A stretch of DNA of 26,167 nt from a virus. The stretch's first letter is position 1. Every line of letters begins with the position of its first letter. The stretch is taken from the IMG/VR virus record IMGVR_UViG_3300022833_000042, positions 1-26,167 of that record. One strand, given 5' to 3'. This document shows positions 15,374 to 22,005 of the stretch, piece by piece. Below the pieces are notes generated by a model. It made no database searches. It saw only the letters and a list, made by a program, of their open reading frames with translations, and was not told where the DNA came from. A program made the position numbers and the translations under genes.

Positions 15374-15705
15374 TATGAGATCTCCAAACCGAATGCTGTA
15401 AACGTTAAGGCCAAGTCCGTATTTGATCTTACGGACACCACGTCGGTAGCTCCAGTGGTGATTCCTAGAGTAAGGGTAGTTGTAGAGTTCCCCGCTATTA
15501 CAGCGTCGTACACGACGGCTGTGGCCTCATCCGCTACCGCACCAGCTGGTCGCACAAAGATTCTGAATGTTGCGTTTAGTGTCGTAGTGTTGGCTACTGC
15601 AATAGTAGATGTTATCGCTTGCCCTCCAGAGGGGACTGTGTATAGGTCTGTGACAGCTGTATCTGCTGGTCTAGACTGACCTAGCACTTTGTAATTAGAA
15701 GCCAT
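15373..15705 (-). CDS. Small beta protein of fibre cassette (copy 2)
   Basis: The 110-aa product has the pattern MASNYKVLGQSRPADTAVTD followed by LYTVPSG, FRIFVRPAG, TLTLGIT and a C-terminal FTAFGLEIS. It is a clear paralogue of the 111-aa protein at 20633-20968: YK.LGQ.RPAD, DLYTVP, FVR and AFG.EI are shared, with nearly equal length. The fold is predicted to be a single beta-sandwich. Similar proteins occur near fibre genes of aquatic phages. It lies right before a large adhesin in both cases, so it may be an adaptor for it. ATG at 15705 has AAGGA about 9 bases upstream. Confidence 0.6.
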   Translation of the reverse strand: MASNYKVLGQSRPADTAVTDLYTVPSGGQAITSTIAVANTTTLNATFRIFVRPAGAVADEATAVVYDAVIAGNSTTTLTLGITTGATDVVSVRSNTDLALTFTAFGLEIS

Positions 15706-15759
15706 GGAAGATTCCTTTTCTTTATTTTCTTACCTTAGGCAAGTTTTGTTATACTATAC

Positions 15760-15765
15760 ATTATA
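15760..15765 (-). promoter_or_regulatory. -10 promoter of third fibre cassette
   Basis: TATAAT (preceded by GCG, not TG) lies 54 bases before the ATG at 15705, and a further TATAGT box follows at 15754-15759. The leader includes a small imperfect hairpin (CTTGCC/GGTAAG). Confidence 0.45.
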
Positions 15766-15787
15766 CGCTATTTTTAAGTTTTCTGCT

Positions 15788-16861
15788 TTAACCTTCGATT
15801 GAGTACTCATATAACAAGAATTCTTCTAGCTTGCCTGCCATAGTCATTGGGTCAAACCACATGCTGTACACGGGGTATCTGTTAATATACATCTCAAAAG
15901 ATTTTTCAGTGATGTTTCCTGCGGTGTCTGTAGCACGGACTGTAAAAATAGCCTCGTCTGCATCAGCTAGCAATGAGTCATCGCCAGTTATCTGACCAGT
16001 TTCTTCATCTATAGAAAACCCTGCAAATAATGAACCTGAGACTATGCTGTAATCGATATCACTTGATTCAACGTCTTGAGCAACTAGGGATAATACTGTA
16101 GTATCTCCCTTTTCCCAAAACAGGGGAGAGTTTGTAATCCAAGATGCAAAAGTTCCAGCACTAATAGCGCTTGTCAATATGTGCTGAGTAGGAGCCTGGG
16201 TTGGCAGGGGGATTCCAGGGTTAAGAACAGTGATAGTATAAGGATTAAATGTAGGTGGCATATCATCTGGCCTTGTAACCACTAACTCTGAAGAGGAAGT
16301 CCTTACAATGTTTTTTGCTGCCCTTACGACAAGGTCTGATCCGGTAAAGTCAACTGTAACATCAGTAGAAAAATTACCACCAATTATTGTCGTGGTGTCG
16401 TTAAAGCTTTCTAGCAAAGACGGCGTTGCGCTTGAGGCAAAGACAGGTGCTCCATCATCGATGTTATTGCTTGAAACGGTAAAGGTTGTGGCCTTGGTTT
16501 CAAACTTAAGGGTGTCATCCGTTGTTGTTCCAACTACAGATATACGAACAATTTCATCGGTGGCAATTAACCTGCCCTCTGTCGTGTACCCCACAAGATC
16601 TCCAGATGCATTAATTGCATAGATATCGTAGGTGCTGTCATCTTTTTCGCTTGTAATGAAATATGACCCAGCAGGCTGAGGGGAGACCAGCTCAAAGTTA
16701 GTGTTTCCATCGGTACCTACGTAGAGGTAAAAGCCATTACCTCCGCCACCCCCAGAAGCAGAAGCTACCTTTTCCCAAGCTGATCCTGACCAGATCCAGG
16801 TAAACCCTCCGCCGCTTAGCTCTTGGCCAATGACGGGGTTAATCGGAAATACAATTGCCAC
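15788..16861 (-). CDS. Ig-like tail-fibre protein with shared N terminus
   Basis: The 357-aa product starts at a GTG (MAIVFPINPVIGQEL), with GAGG about 9 bases upstream and 3 bases after the previous stop. Residues 1-31 carry the FP..P......WIW.G..W anchor seen in three neighbouring genes. A Gly-run linker at 37-42 leads to a strand-rich part. An IPT/TIG-like domain spans about 145-215 (SLLESFNDTTTIIGGNFSTD), and a putative cadherin-like Ig domain spans about 235-330 (YSIVSGSLFAGFSIDEETGQ). Such Ig domains decorate fibres and may bind glycans weakly. It shares a transcript with the 129-aa gene. Confidence 0.6.
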   Translation of the reverse strand: MAIVFPINPVIGQELSGGGFTWIWSGSAWEKVASASGGGGGNGFYLYVGTDGNTNFELVSPQPAGSYFITSEKDDSTYDIYAINASGDLVGYTTEGRLIATDEIVRISVVGTTTDDTLKFETKATTFTVSSNNIDDGAPVFASSATPSLLESFNDTTTIIGGNFSTDVTVDFTGSDLVVRAAKNIVRTSSSELVVTRPDDMPPTFNPYTITVLNPGIPLPTQAPTQHILTSAISAGTFASWITNSPLFWEKGDTTVLSLVAQDVESSDIDYSIVSGSLFAGFSIDEETGQITGDDSLLADADEAIFTVRATDTAGNITEKSFEMYINRYPVYSMWFDPMTMAGKLEEFLLYEYSIEG

Positions 16862-16864
16862 GCG

Positions 16865-17254
16865 TTATACCTCTATCCAAAAAGAGTTGTGATATATATA
16901 TTCAATAAAGTTTGTTGTGTTTACCCAACGAGATCCCTGTACAGGATTAGACGGAGCAGTTGTTGACAGTGCAGTTAGGGGAAGAAATTCCAGGTCTGAA
17001 ATATCCGCCATTACGTGGGCATGATCAAAGTCCGTAATCTCGGACTTCGTGTGATTGTGGTCAAAGTCAGTAATCTCAGACTTGATGTGGTTATGAGGCT
17101 CTGGGGGAAATTCTGTTGGTTTTTCAGACACTCCACCCCAAGCAATATTCCCAGCGGTATCGTTACTCCATGTCGTGCCATTCCAAACCCAAGTGCGGTC
17201 ACCTGAAGTGAAAGAATCACTGAGGGTGGGGGAATCTGGGAAGTTAATTGCCAT
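16865..17254 (-). CDS. Short fibre protein with three HxH motifs
   Basis: The 129-aa product starts MAINFPDSPTLSDSF. Residues 1-29 are the FP.SP...WVWNG..W anchor. Residues 54-80 repeat a 12-residue unit around H.H (HNH at 54-56, HNH at 66-68, HAH at 78-80) with KSEITDFDH between. The C terminus has the SNPVQGSRWVN and FIEYIYHNSFWIEV module also present in the first fibre gene. In the T4 long tail fibre, HxH motifs of three chains coordinate iron along the trimer axis, so a metal-bound trimeric needle is a reasonable idea. The start follows a -10 box by exactly 6 bases; there is no Shine-Dalgarno. Confidence 0.65.
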   Translation of the reverse strand: MAINFPDSPTLSDSFTSGDRTWVWNGTTWSNDTAGNIAWGGVSEKPTEFPPEPHNHIKSEITDFDHNHTKSEITDFDHAHVMADISDLEFLPLTALSTTAPSNPVQGSRWVNTTNFIEYIYHNSFWIEV

Positions 17255-17260
17255 AATAGT

Positions 17261-17269
17261 ATTTTACCA
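17261..17269 (-). promoter_or_regulatory. Extended -10 promoter of 129-aa gene, leaderless
   Basis: TGGTAAAAT ends 6 bases before ATG 17254, so the message should begin at the start codon. It is part of the repeated 37-base element. Confidence 0.62.
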
Positions 17270-17297
17270 TACTTTTATTTTTAAATTATGATGCTTT
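17261..17297 (-). repeat. Repeated 37-base promoter element, copy A
   Basis: The 37 bases here and at 21465-21501 differ at one position (17277 versus 21481). The element holds the -10 box and an AT-rich upstream stretch, and lies at the same distance before two genes with related N termini. Confidence 0.8.
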
Positions 17298-17340
17298 CGA
17301 CTTTTAGACAATAGAGAGATAATCCCACTGTGTTAGTATA

Positions 17341-17607
17341 CTAAGGTGCCGCTTCCTCTACTGGATCTTCCTCTACTGGGTCTTCCTCTACTGGTTCTTC
17401 CTCTACTGGTTCGTGGGGAGGCTCAACCACAACTTCGCCAAACAAAAGATCCGCATACCCGGCAGCCCAATCTCTTGCCTCTTCGGCTGAAACCCAAGGT
17501 CTCCCAATAGGGTTGAGCGGTTGAGTAATTGTTGGAGGCCCCTCTTGCTCTAAGTTATCCCATATGTTTGCAGTGTAATCATCTTGTATTTCGTATGAGT
17601 ATTTCAT
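17341..17607 (-). CDS. Small acidic fibre-cassette protein
   Basis: The 88-aa product starts MKYSYEIQDDYTANIWDNLE at an ATG that overlaps the preceding stop by 4 bases (ATGA), so it is coupled to the 1009-aa adhesin. Residues 1-60 form a small domain with WVSAEEARDWAAGYADLLFG, a helix; residues 62-88 are a PVEE-type tail from four 15-base repeats. Its place after the adhesin matches the 109-aa and 103-aa genes of the other cassettes, which suggests an accessory or assembly role. The tail may act as a flexible acidic linker. No known enzyme motif is present. Confidence 0.52.
   Translation of the reverse strand: MKYSYEIQDDYTANIWDNLEQEGPPTITQPLNPIGRPWVSAEEARDWAAGYADLLFGEVVVEPPHEPVEEEPVEEDPVEEDPVEEAAP
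17355..17414 (-). repeat. Four 15-base tandem repeats (PVEE tail)
   Basis: Four near-identical 15-base units encode PVEEE/PVEED/PVEED/PVEEA. Such in-frame tandem repeats can gain or lose units by slipped replication. Confidence 0.85.
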
Positions 17608-20600
17608 GCTACGATCACATCTCCAACCTTCTTTAAAAAGACACTTTCGTTAATACTGCCTGAATAGAGCAGGCGTCCCGCGCTGGTCACACCTACAATT
17701 TGAGCTCCCGCTTGAGCAGAGCCTACAAAAGAGTCGGAAGCACTAAGGTTTGCGCTTACTCCAACAGAAGCTGATCCGCTAGAAAATGACTGCACCGTAC
17801 CAGCGTTACCAAGGTCAATAAAGTAAGGTGACCTATAAAGCGAACTCGTGTAGGATGGGCCACTTGATCCGCCACTGCTACCGCCTACGGCGCCAGTAAG
17901 GGGTATGGCAAGAGTGATGTCCCAGCCGGGGTAGCTGGAACTAGAAGTGCCGTAACCGCCTGGGCTCTCTGTCCCAGCCGCTGCAACATATTTACTATAT
18001 ATCGCAATGCCTTCGGTGCCGCCCCGCTGTACGTCGGTATCATATCCGGCAGGGGAGGTCGCGGAGCTCGAAATATTTGCTAGACCAAATACAGTGACAT
18101 AAGAAGGTCCGGTAACGTCTACTGCCCCTGGCTGATGCTGACTTGTTGTGGAGAACGCTTCATTCCCATCAAACGAGCTTTGCTGAACACCTCTAAATGC
18201 AATCGCTGCGGCTGCATTAAAATTCACACTAGAGCTTTGCGTAGATGAATACATCATGTCCGCCCCTTGAACTATAAATCCAGAGTCAGGGTAGTCGTCC
18301 ATAAACTTGTAATACAAACCGTATATATAATTTTGCCCGAAGTAATATGAAGATGCACTTAGCGGCTTCCATCCATCTGCAAGCTGTGGAAACATGTCAT
18401 TCAATGAGTACTGGCTTGATTGCGCAATAAAACCTACTATGACAAGATCACCCTTTTGCAGCCCGCCCTTAAACACCATACCCCCATACCCGCCACGTGG
18501 GTTCTGTGTAGTCGCCCAAAGCTTCTGGGGGACCGGCGCAGTAGTCAGGCTTCCTGCAGATGGAGCGTCGATTGCAGTCCAAGAGATGCCATCAGGGCTT
18601 GTTGCACTAAGCCCAGCTGAACCAACAACTCTGAGCAATCCTCCGCTAGAGGAGATGTCAACTAAATTGTCGGAAATTGGGACAGTGCTTGTTGCCCAGC
18701 TTATACCGTTGGCTGAATAAGCGACGCGGTCCTCGCCAACCATCCAAAAGTTACCATTAATAAACCTAACTTTATTCATTACAGGTATAGGGGAAGAAAA
18801 CTGAGTAAAGTAATTTGCATCTGATGACCTGTAGGCAACTTTTCCAACGCTTACGTAAGTACTAGCTCCAAAAGCAACAGAGTTTTTATATTTTCTCGGT
18901 GAAACTGAAAAAGAAATGCTCCTATAATAAGATTGGGGGTTGCTAGTAAAAACGCGTTGCGCCCCCCCCGACCACGCCAAAGTATTTGGAGCGACTGTAG
19001 AGGTTTTTTGGTGAACAAATATGCCGCCATAAGTGCTCGATGACCCAGTCGAATAGTTAGTCACCCAACCACTTGATGCGTAGTCAGTCCCGTACTCTCC
19101 ATTACTTGTAATGTTAAAAATTGTTGAATTGTTATCGTTATTTGCAGTAGTTGGGGCCTCGGAAAAGAATTGATTGGAGTAACTCTGATACGTGGGGCTG
19201 ACCCTTAAGGAAGAGATGTCAGCATCCTTTATTACCATACAACTAGCCCAGTTGCCGCCGCTGGTGGTAGCAAACGTTACGGCAAATGCCTGTCCACCAG
19301 ACGACTCTTTATAGTAAATGTTTAGCGAGCCCTGATAGTTGCCTGAACCCAAAAGCGTCCAGCCTGAATCATTTAAGGTTGTCGTGCCATTTCGTGAATG
19401 ACCAATTGCAATTAGCAAGTCACCGGAACTGCTTGCGGGGACACCGCAGTTAAATGTCCCAGAACTATTGCTGCTGGCTGCGGATTGAGTGTGATAAAAA
19501 GGAGCTGGCTCTGTAAAAGCGCTTACGCCAGGCGTACCCCATGTAGACAGGTCGTCGCTTACTGCTAATCCTGTATTTTTCCTAGTGCCAAAATACTTAC
19601 CGCCAGCAAAATCTAAAGTTGAAATCTCTTCATTAATGTAGTTTGGCTTAAGTTGTATTGTTACTGCATACCAAACATCATCACCGGTTCCGCCCCAAAC
19701 ACCTGGGTCTTCACTGCCGCTAACTGTAATTGCTTTTGTTGCAGCCATTACGGTTTGACCATTAATCCCCGCAGCTTCAGCTACAACAAGGTTTTCATAT
19801 CCTGCTGGAGCTGTTACTGTTGATGCAACACTGTCATCATCAAGCCTTGCGGTTGCAATTATTAAGTCTCCTACGGACACGCTTTTAGATGCGTTATTGG
19901 GCATACCGCTTGTGCTGTTGCTATTTGAATTGCTGATACCAACAACAGTATCTTTTTGACTAACCCCCCTTACACAAAGTGCGACCATGGCACTTGCTTC
20001 CGAAAGCCCAGTAAGGCCAATTGAGGTATCAGGTGTTGTGCCCATGATCTTGTACATGGTCAACCCGTAAGAGTCGCTGTAAGTAGTGTTTTCGATTGCA
20101 GTCCAACCGCTAGGGAGAGTCGGCAGGGAAGCGTCAGATCCAATGTGAACAATAACCATGTCGGCAGCCTGAGCCCCTGTAGGCAGCGCTAGGCTGTAAG
20201 AAGTGCTTGCTCCGGCATCGCCGGTAGCTGTCCAGACAACTGTTGGAGCTAAAGCCGTTCCGTAGGTGCCTGTTCCACTCCATGATGATCCTGATGTAGA
20301 ACTTGCAAAGCTCAGGTCTTTTGCTACAGCCTTAAAATCAGCTCCAGTCCAGGCTGCTCCAATAAAAGCTTTGCCAGCTATAGCATTGCTCAATGAGCCA
20401 GCGTTCCAGGTTTCGGGCACAAAGCTCTCGTAACCTCCGACGCCAGTAATGTTGCTAAAAGCACAAAGCTCCTCTTGTTGTCCTTGCACAATAAAAGAAT
20501 CTCCAGATGCCGAAGAAAGCGTAAAAGGGCCTGAGGCAGTTGCCTCGTAAAGGCCAGCTGGGACATCAATTTCTGACCTGCTTGAGTCTATAAAATAAGT

Positions 20601-20633
20601 TGTACCTTCAACTTTTGGTGTGCCTACTGACAT
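17604..20633 (-). CDS. Large modular adhesin: propeller with three inserted domains
   Basis: The 1009-aa product starts MSVGTPKVEG at an ATG overlapping the previous stop. Three ~200-aa copies of a beta-rich domain, each with a hydrophobic GDL.IA motif, a W near residue 25 and a conserved end, lie at about 130-330, 375-580 and 698-912. Between them are short blades with propeller-type motifs (SDDLSTWGTP; SANGISWATS; SPDGISWTAI). The protein appears to be one propeller with large domains set into its loops. The end is a Ser/Ala-rich beta segment. It is the major product of the second cassette and is probably a receptor-binding fibre; ligands are unknown. Confidence 0.6.
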   Translation of the reverse strand: MSVGTPKVEGTTYFIDSSRSEIDVPAGLYEATASGPFTLSSASGDSFIVQGQQEELCAFSNITGVGGYESFVPETWNAGSLSNAIAGKAFIGAAWTGADFKAVAKDLSFASSTSGSSWSGTGTYGTALAPTVVWTATGDAGASTSYSLALPTGAQAADMVIVHIGSDASLPTLPSGWTAIENTTYSDSYGLTMYKIMGTTPDTSIGLTGLSEASAMVALCVRGVSQKDTVVGISNSNSNSTSGMPNNASKSVSVGDLIIATARLDDDSVASTVTAPAGYENLVVAEAAGINGQTVMAATKAITVSGSEDPGVWGGTGDDVWYAVTIQLKPNYINEEISTLDFAGGKYFGTRKNTGLAVSDDLSTWGTPGVSAFTEPAPFYHTQSAASSNSSGTFNCGVPASSSGDLLIAIGHSRNGTTTLNDSGWTLLGSGNYQGSLNIYYKESSGGQAFAVTFATTSGGNWASCMVIKDADISSLRVSPTYQSYSNQFFSEAPTTANNDNNSTIFNITSNGEYGTDYASSGWVTNYSTGSSSTYGGIFVHQKTSTVAPNTLAWSGGAQRVFTSNPQSYYRSISFSVSPRKYKNSVAFGASTYVSVGKVAYRSSDANYFTQFSSPIPVMNKVRFINGNFWMVGEDRVAYSANGISWATSTVPISDNLVDISSSGGLLRVVGSAGLSATSPDGISWTAIDAPSAGSLTTAPVPQKLWATTQNPRGGYGGMVFKGGLQKGDLVIVGFIAQSSQYSLNDMFPQLADGWKPLSASSYYFGQNYIYGLYYKFMDDYPDSGFIVQGADMMYSSTQSSSVNFNAAAAIAFRGVQQSSFDGNEAFSTTSQHQPGAVDVTGPSYVTVFGLANISSSATSPAGYDTDVQRGGTEGIAIYSKYVAAAGTESPGGYGTSSSSYPGWDITLAIPLTGAVGGSSGGSSGPSYTSSLYRSPYFIDLGNAGTVQSFSSGSASVGVSANLSASDSFVGSAQAGAQIVGVTSAGRLLYSGSINESVFLKKVGDVIVA

Positions 20634-20968
20634 TATTCAATCTCGCTTCCGAATGCATGAAATGTAACTGTGTTGCCGACTTCTGTTTGGACTGTAATCG
20701 TGTCTCCACCGCTTAACGTAACTCCTACTGTTAAAGAGATGGGGCTTCCTGGAGCGACCAAGACTTGACTTGCAAATTCGTTTGAAAAAGATGCATCGGC
20801 TAAAGTGCCGTCAAACTTTCGGACAAAAACCTTTGCCCTAGAACTGCTAGAAGACGTGTTATTAAGCTGGAGCGTTGAGATAACTGCTTGATGGCCAAAA
20901 GGCACGGTATAAAGGTCAGCATTGTCTGCGTCTGCTGGTCTTACCTGACCTAGTATTTTGTAGGTCAT
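20633..20968 (-). CDS. Small beta protein of fibre cassette (copy 1)
   Basis: The 111-aa product starts MTYKILGQVRPADADNADLY and is a paralogue of the 110-aa protein at 15373-15705 (shared YK.LGQ.RPAD, DLYTVP, FVR, AFG.EI). It starts 1 base after the stop of the 162-aa gene and overlaps the start of the 1009-aa adhesin by one base, which indicates joint translation. It precedes a large adhesin, as does the other copy. A single beta domain and no catalytic motif are visible; an adaptor or small tail protein is likely. Confidence 0.6.
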   Translation of the reverse strand: MTYKILGQVRPADADNADLYTVPFGHQAVISTLQLNNTSSSSSRAKVFVRKFDGTLADASFSNEFASQVLVAPGSPISLTVGVTLSGGDTITVQTEVGNTVTFHAFGSEIE

Positions 20969-20969
20969 T

Positions 20970-21458
20970 TTAGGCTCCCATCATCATTAACGTATTTGTA
21001 AGGCTGCCAGACGATGCCTCTATGGCCTCTGCGTTAGCCAATATATCTAGGCTGTTTGCACTAATCGCATTGACTACCGTTGTCGAAAAATTTTCGTCAT
21101 TTCCAAGAGCTAAAGCTAGCTCATTAAGGGTATCCAAGGTTCCTGGAGCGGCATCTACTAGGTCTGCAATCTTGTTATCAACCTCAGTTGAGGTGTCATA
21201 GTTTGCAAGCTTGGTATCCACTTCAGAGGACGTGTCGTAACTTGCGAGCTTAGTATCAACCTCAGAAGAAGTGTCATAGTTGGTAAGATCAATACTCAGC
21301 TCATCTGTGAGTTCGTTATAGCTCATAGGGGATCCCACAGTAAGTATTGCTGAGCTGGTTTCATTAGCTAGCCATACTGTACCGTCCCAAGTCCAGGTAC
21401 GTCCTTCTGCGGAGTACTCGTCGTTTACGCTAGGTGCATCTGGGAAGTTTAAAGACAT
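20970..21458 (-). CDS. Fibre protein with anchor, repeats and trimer segment
   Basis: The 162-aa product starts MSLNFPDAPSVNDEYSAEGR. Residues 1-30 carry the FP..P......WTWDG..W anchor. Residues 59-97 hold three 13-residue YDTSSEVDTKLA repeats also found in the 258-aa protein. Residues 98-130 have the DAAPGTLDTLNELA motif common in tail fibres, here LALALGNDENFSTTV. The C-terminal part is helical and Ala-rich. A leaderless start is expected: ATG lies 6 bases after a -10 box. It is probably the attachment or stalk protein of the second cassette. Confidence 0.62.
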   Translation of the reverse strand: MSLNFPDAPSVNDEYSAEGRTWTWDGTVWLANETSSAILTVGSPMSYNELTDELSIDLTNYDTSSEVDTKLASYDTSSEVDTKLANYDTSTEVDNKIADLVDAAPGTLDTLNELALALGNDENFSTTVVNAISANSLDILANAEAIEASSGSLTNTLMMMGA

Positions 21459-21464
21459 AGTAAT

Positions 21465-21473
21465 ATTTTACCA
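21465..21473 (-). promoter_or_regulatory. Extended -10 promoter of 162-aa gene, leaderless
   Basis: TGGTAAAAT ends 6 bases before ATG 21458, the same geometry as before the 129-aa gene. Confidence 0.62.
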
Positions 21474-21501
21474 TACTTTTGTTTTTAAATTATGATGCTT
21501 T
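21465..21501 (-). repeat. Repeated 37-base promoter element, copy B
   Basis: It is the second copy of the element at 17261-17297, one mismatch in 37 bases. The sequences further upstream are only loosely alike. Confidence 0.8.
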
Positions 21502-21560
21502 TTAGATTTCGGACAGTGGGCTCTGGACGCTCATTGGCATAAGGGTATTCGATCAGTCTT

Positions 21561-21644
21561 CTACTGGTTCTGGCCTCTTGCGGTTACGTTAGTTGAGATA
21601 TCAGTGGTGTTGACGCCAATTACGTTAGGGAAATTAATAGCCAT
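21561..21644 (-). pseudogene. 27-codon remnant or microgene with MAINFP start
   Basis: An ATG at 21644 opens a 27-codon frame (MAINFPNVIGVNTTDISTNV, then a stop). Its first six residues match the anchor of the 129-aa protein and nearly match that of the 162-aa one, but the anchor's WTW..G..W core is absent. A TGATACAAT box ends 6 bases before the ATG, as for its relatives. I read it as the retained promoter and 5' end of a lost fibre gene, left by recombination. A functional tiny peptide cannot be excluded. Confidence 0.5.
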
Positions 21645-21650
21645 GAGTAT

Positions 21651-21659
21651 ATTGTATCA
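21651..21659 (-). promoter_or_regulatory. Extended -10 promoter before microgene
   Basis: TGATACAAT ends 6 bases before ATG 21644, matching the leaderless arrangement of the neighbouring fibre genes. Confidence 0.55.
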
Positions 21660-21664
21660 GGTTG

Positions 21665-21994
21665 CTATCGAACCAAGCCTCTTACTAGTGCAGATACTTC
21701 AACCTCAGTTAGTCCGAGAGCAATCAGCTTTGCCTTTGCATTAGCAGGCGCGTCTCTGCGAGCTAATTCATCTGCTGTGAAGTCACGAACCGACCACTGC
21801 TGAGTCATTACACCATCAACTTCTGCTGGTGCGGCTTCCTCTATAGCTTTGCCCTCAACCGTGATTGGTCGGTCAGATTCGATTACCTCAGTCCAACCTT
21901 TTGGCAAAACATCACCTTGCTTAAAATTCTTTTTTTCAAGCTGCACATCGCCTATGTGCCTTGGGTATTCGTTTTTAGAATTTATGTATAGCAT
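21665..21994 (-). CDS. Tail-fibre assembly-like accessory protein
   Basis: The 109-aa product starts MLYINSKNEYPRHIGDVQLE. The YPR.IGD.QL and GDVLPKGW motifs are ones I associate with a widespread small protein found just after fibre genes in aquatic phages. Then VDGVMTQQWSVRDFTADE leads to a C-terminal helix pair with LIALGLTEVEVSALVRG. ATG at 21994 has AGAAAGG about 7 bases upstream and follows the propeller gene with an 11-base gap. The position after a fibre gene suggests an assembly chaperone. Confidence 0.55.
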   Translation of the reverse strand: MLYINSKNEYPRHIGDVQLEKKNFKQGDVLPKGWTEVIESDRPITVEGKAIEEAAPAEVDGVMTQQWSVRDFTADELARRDAPANAKAKLIALGLTEVEVSALVRGLVR

Positions 21995-22005
21995 TTGTTA
22001 CCTTT

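Noticed and set aside
17333-17344. Twelve-base palindrome TTAGTATACTAA at the end of the 88-aa gene as operator or terminator
   Set aside because: It overlaps the stop codon, has no T-tract, and is not repeated elsewhere in the window, so it may be chance in AT-rich sequence.
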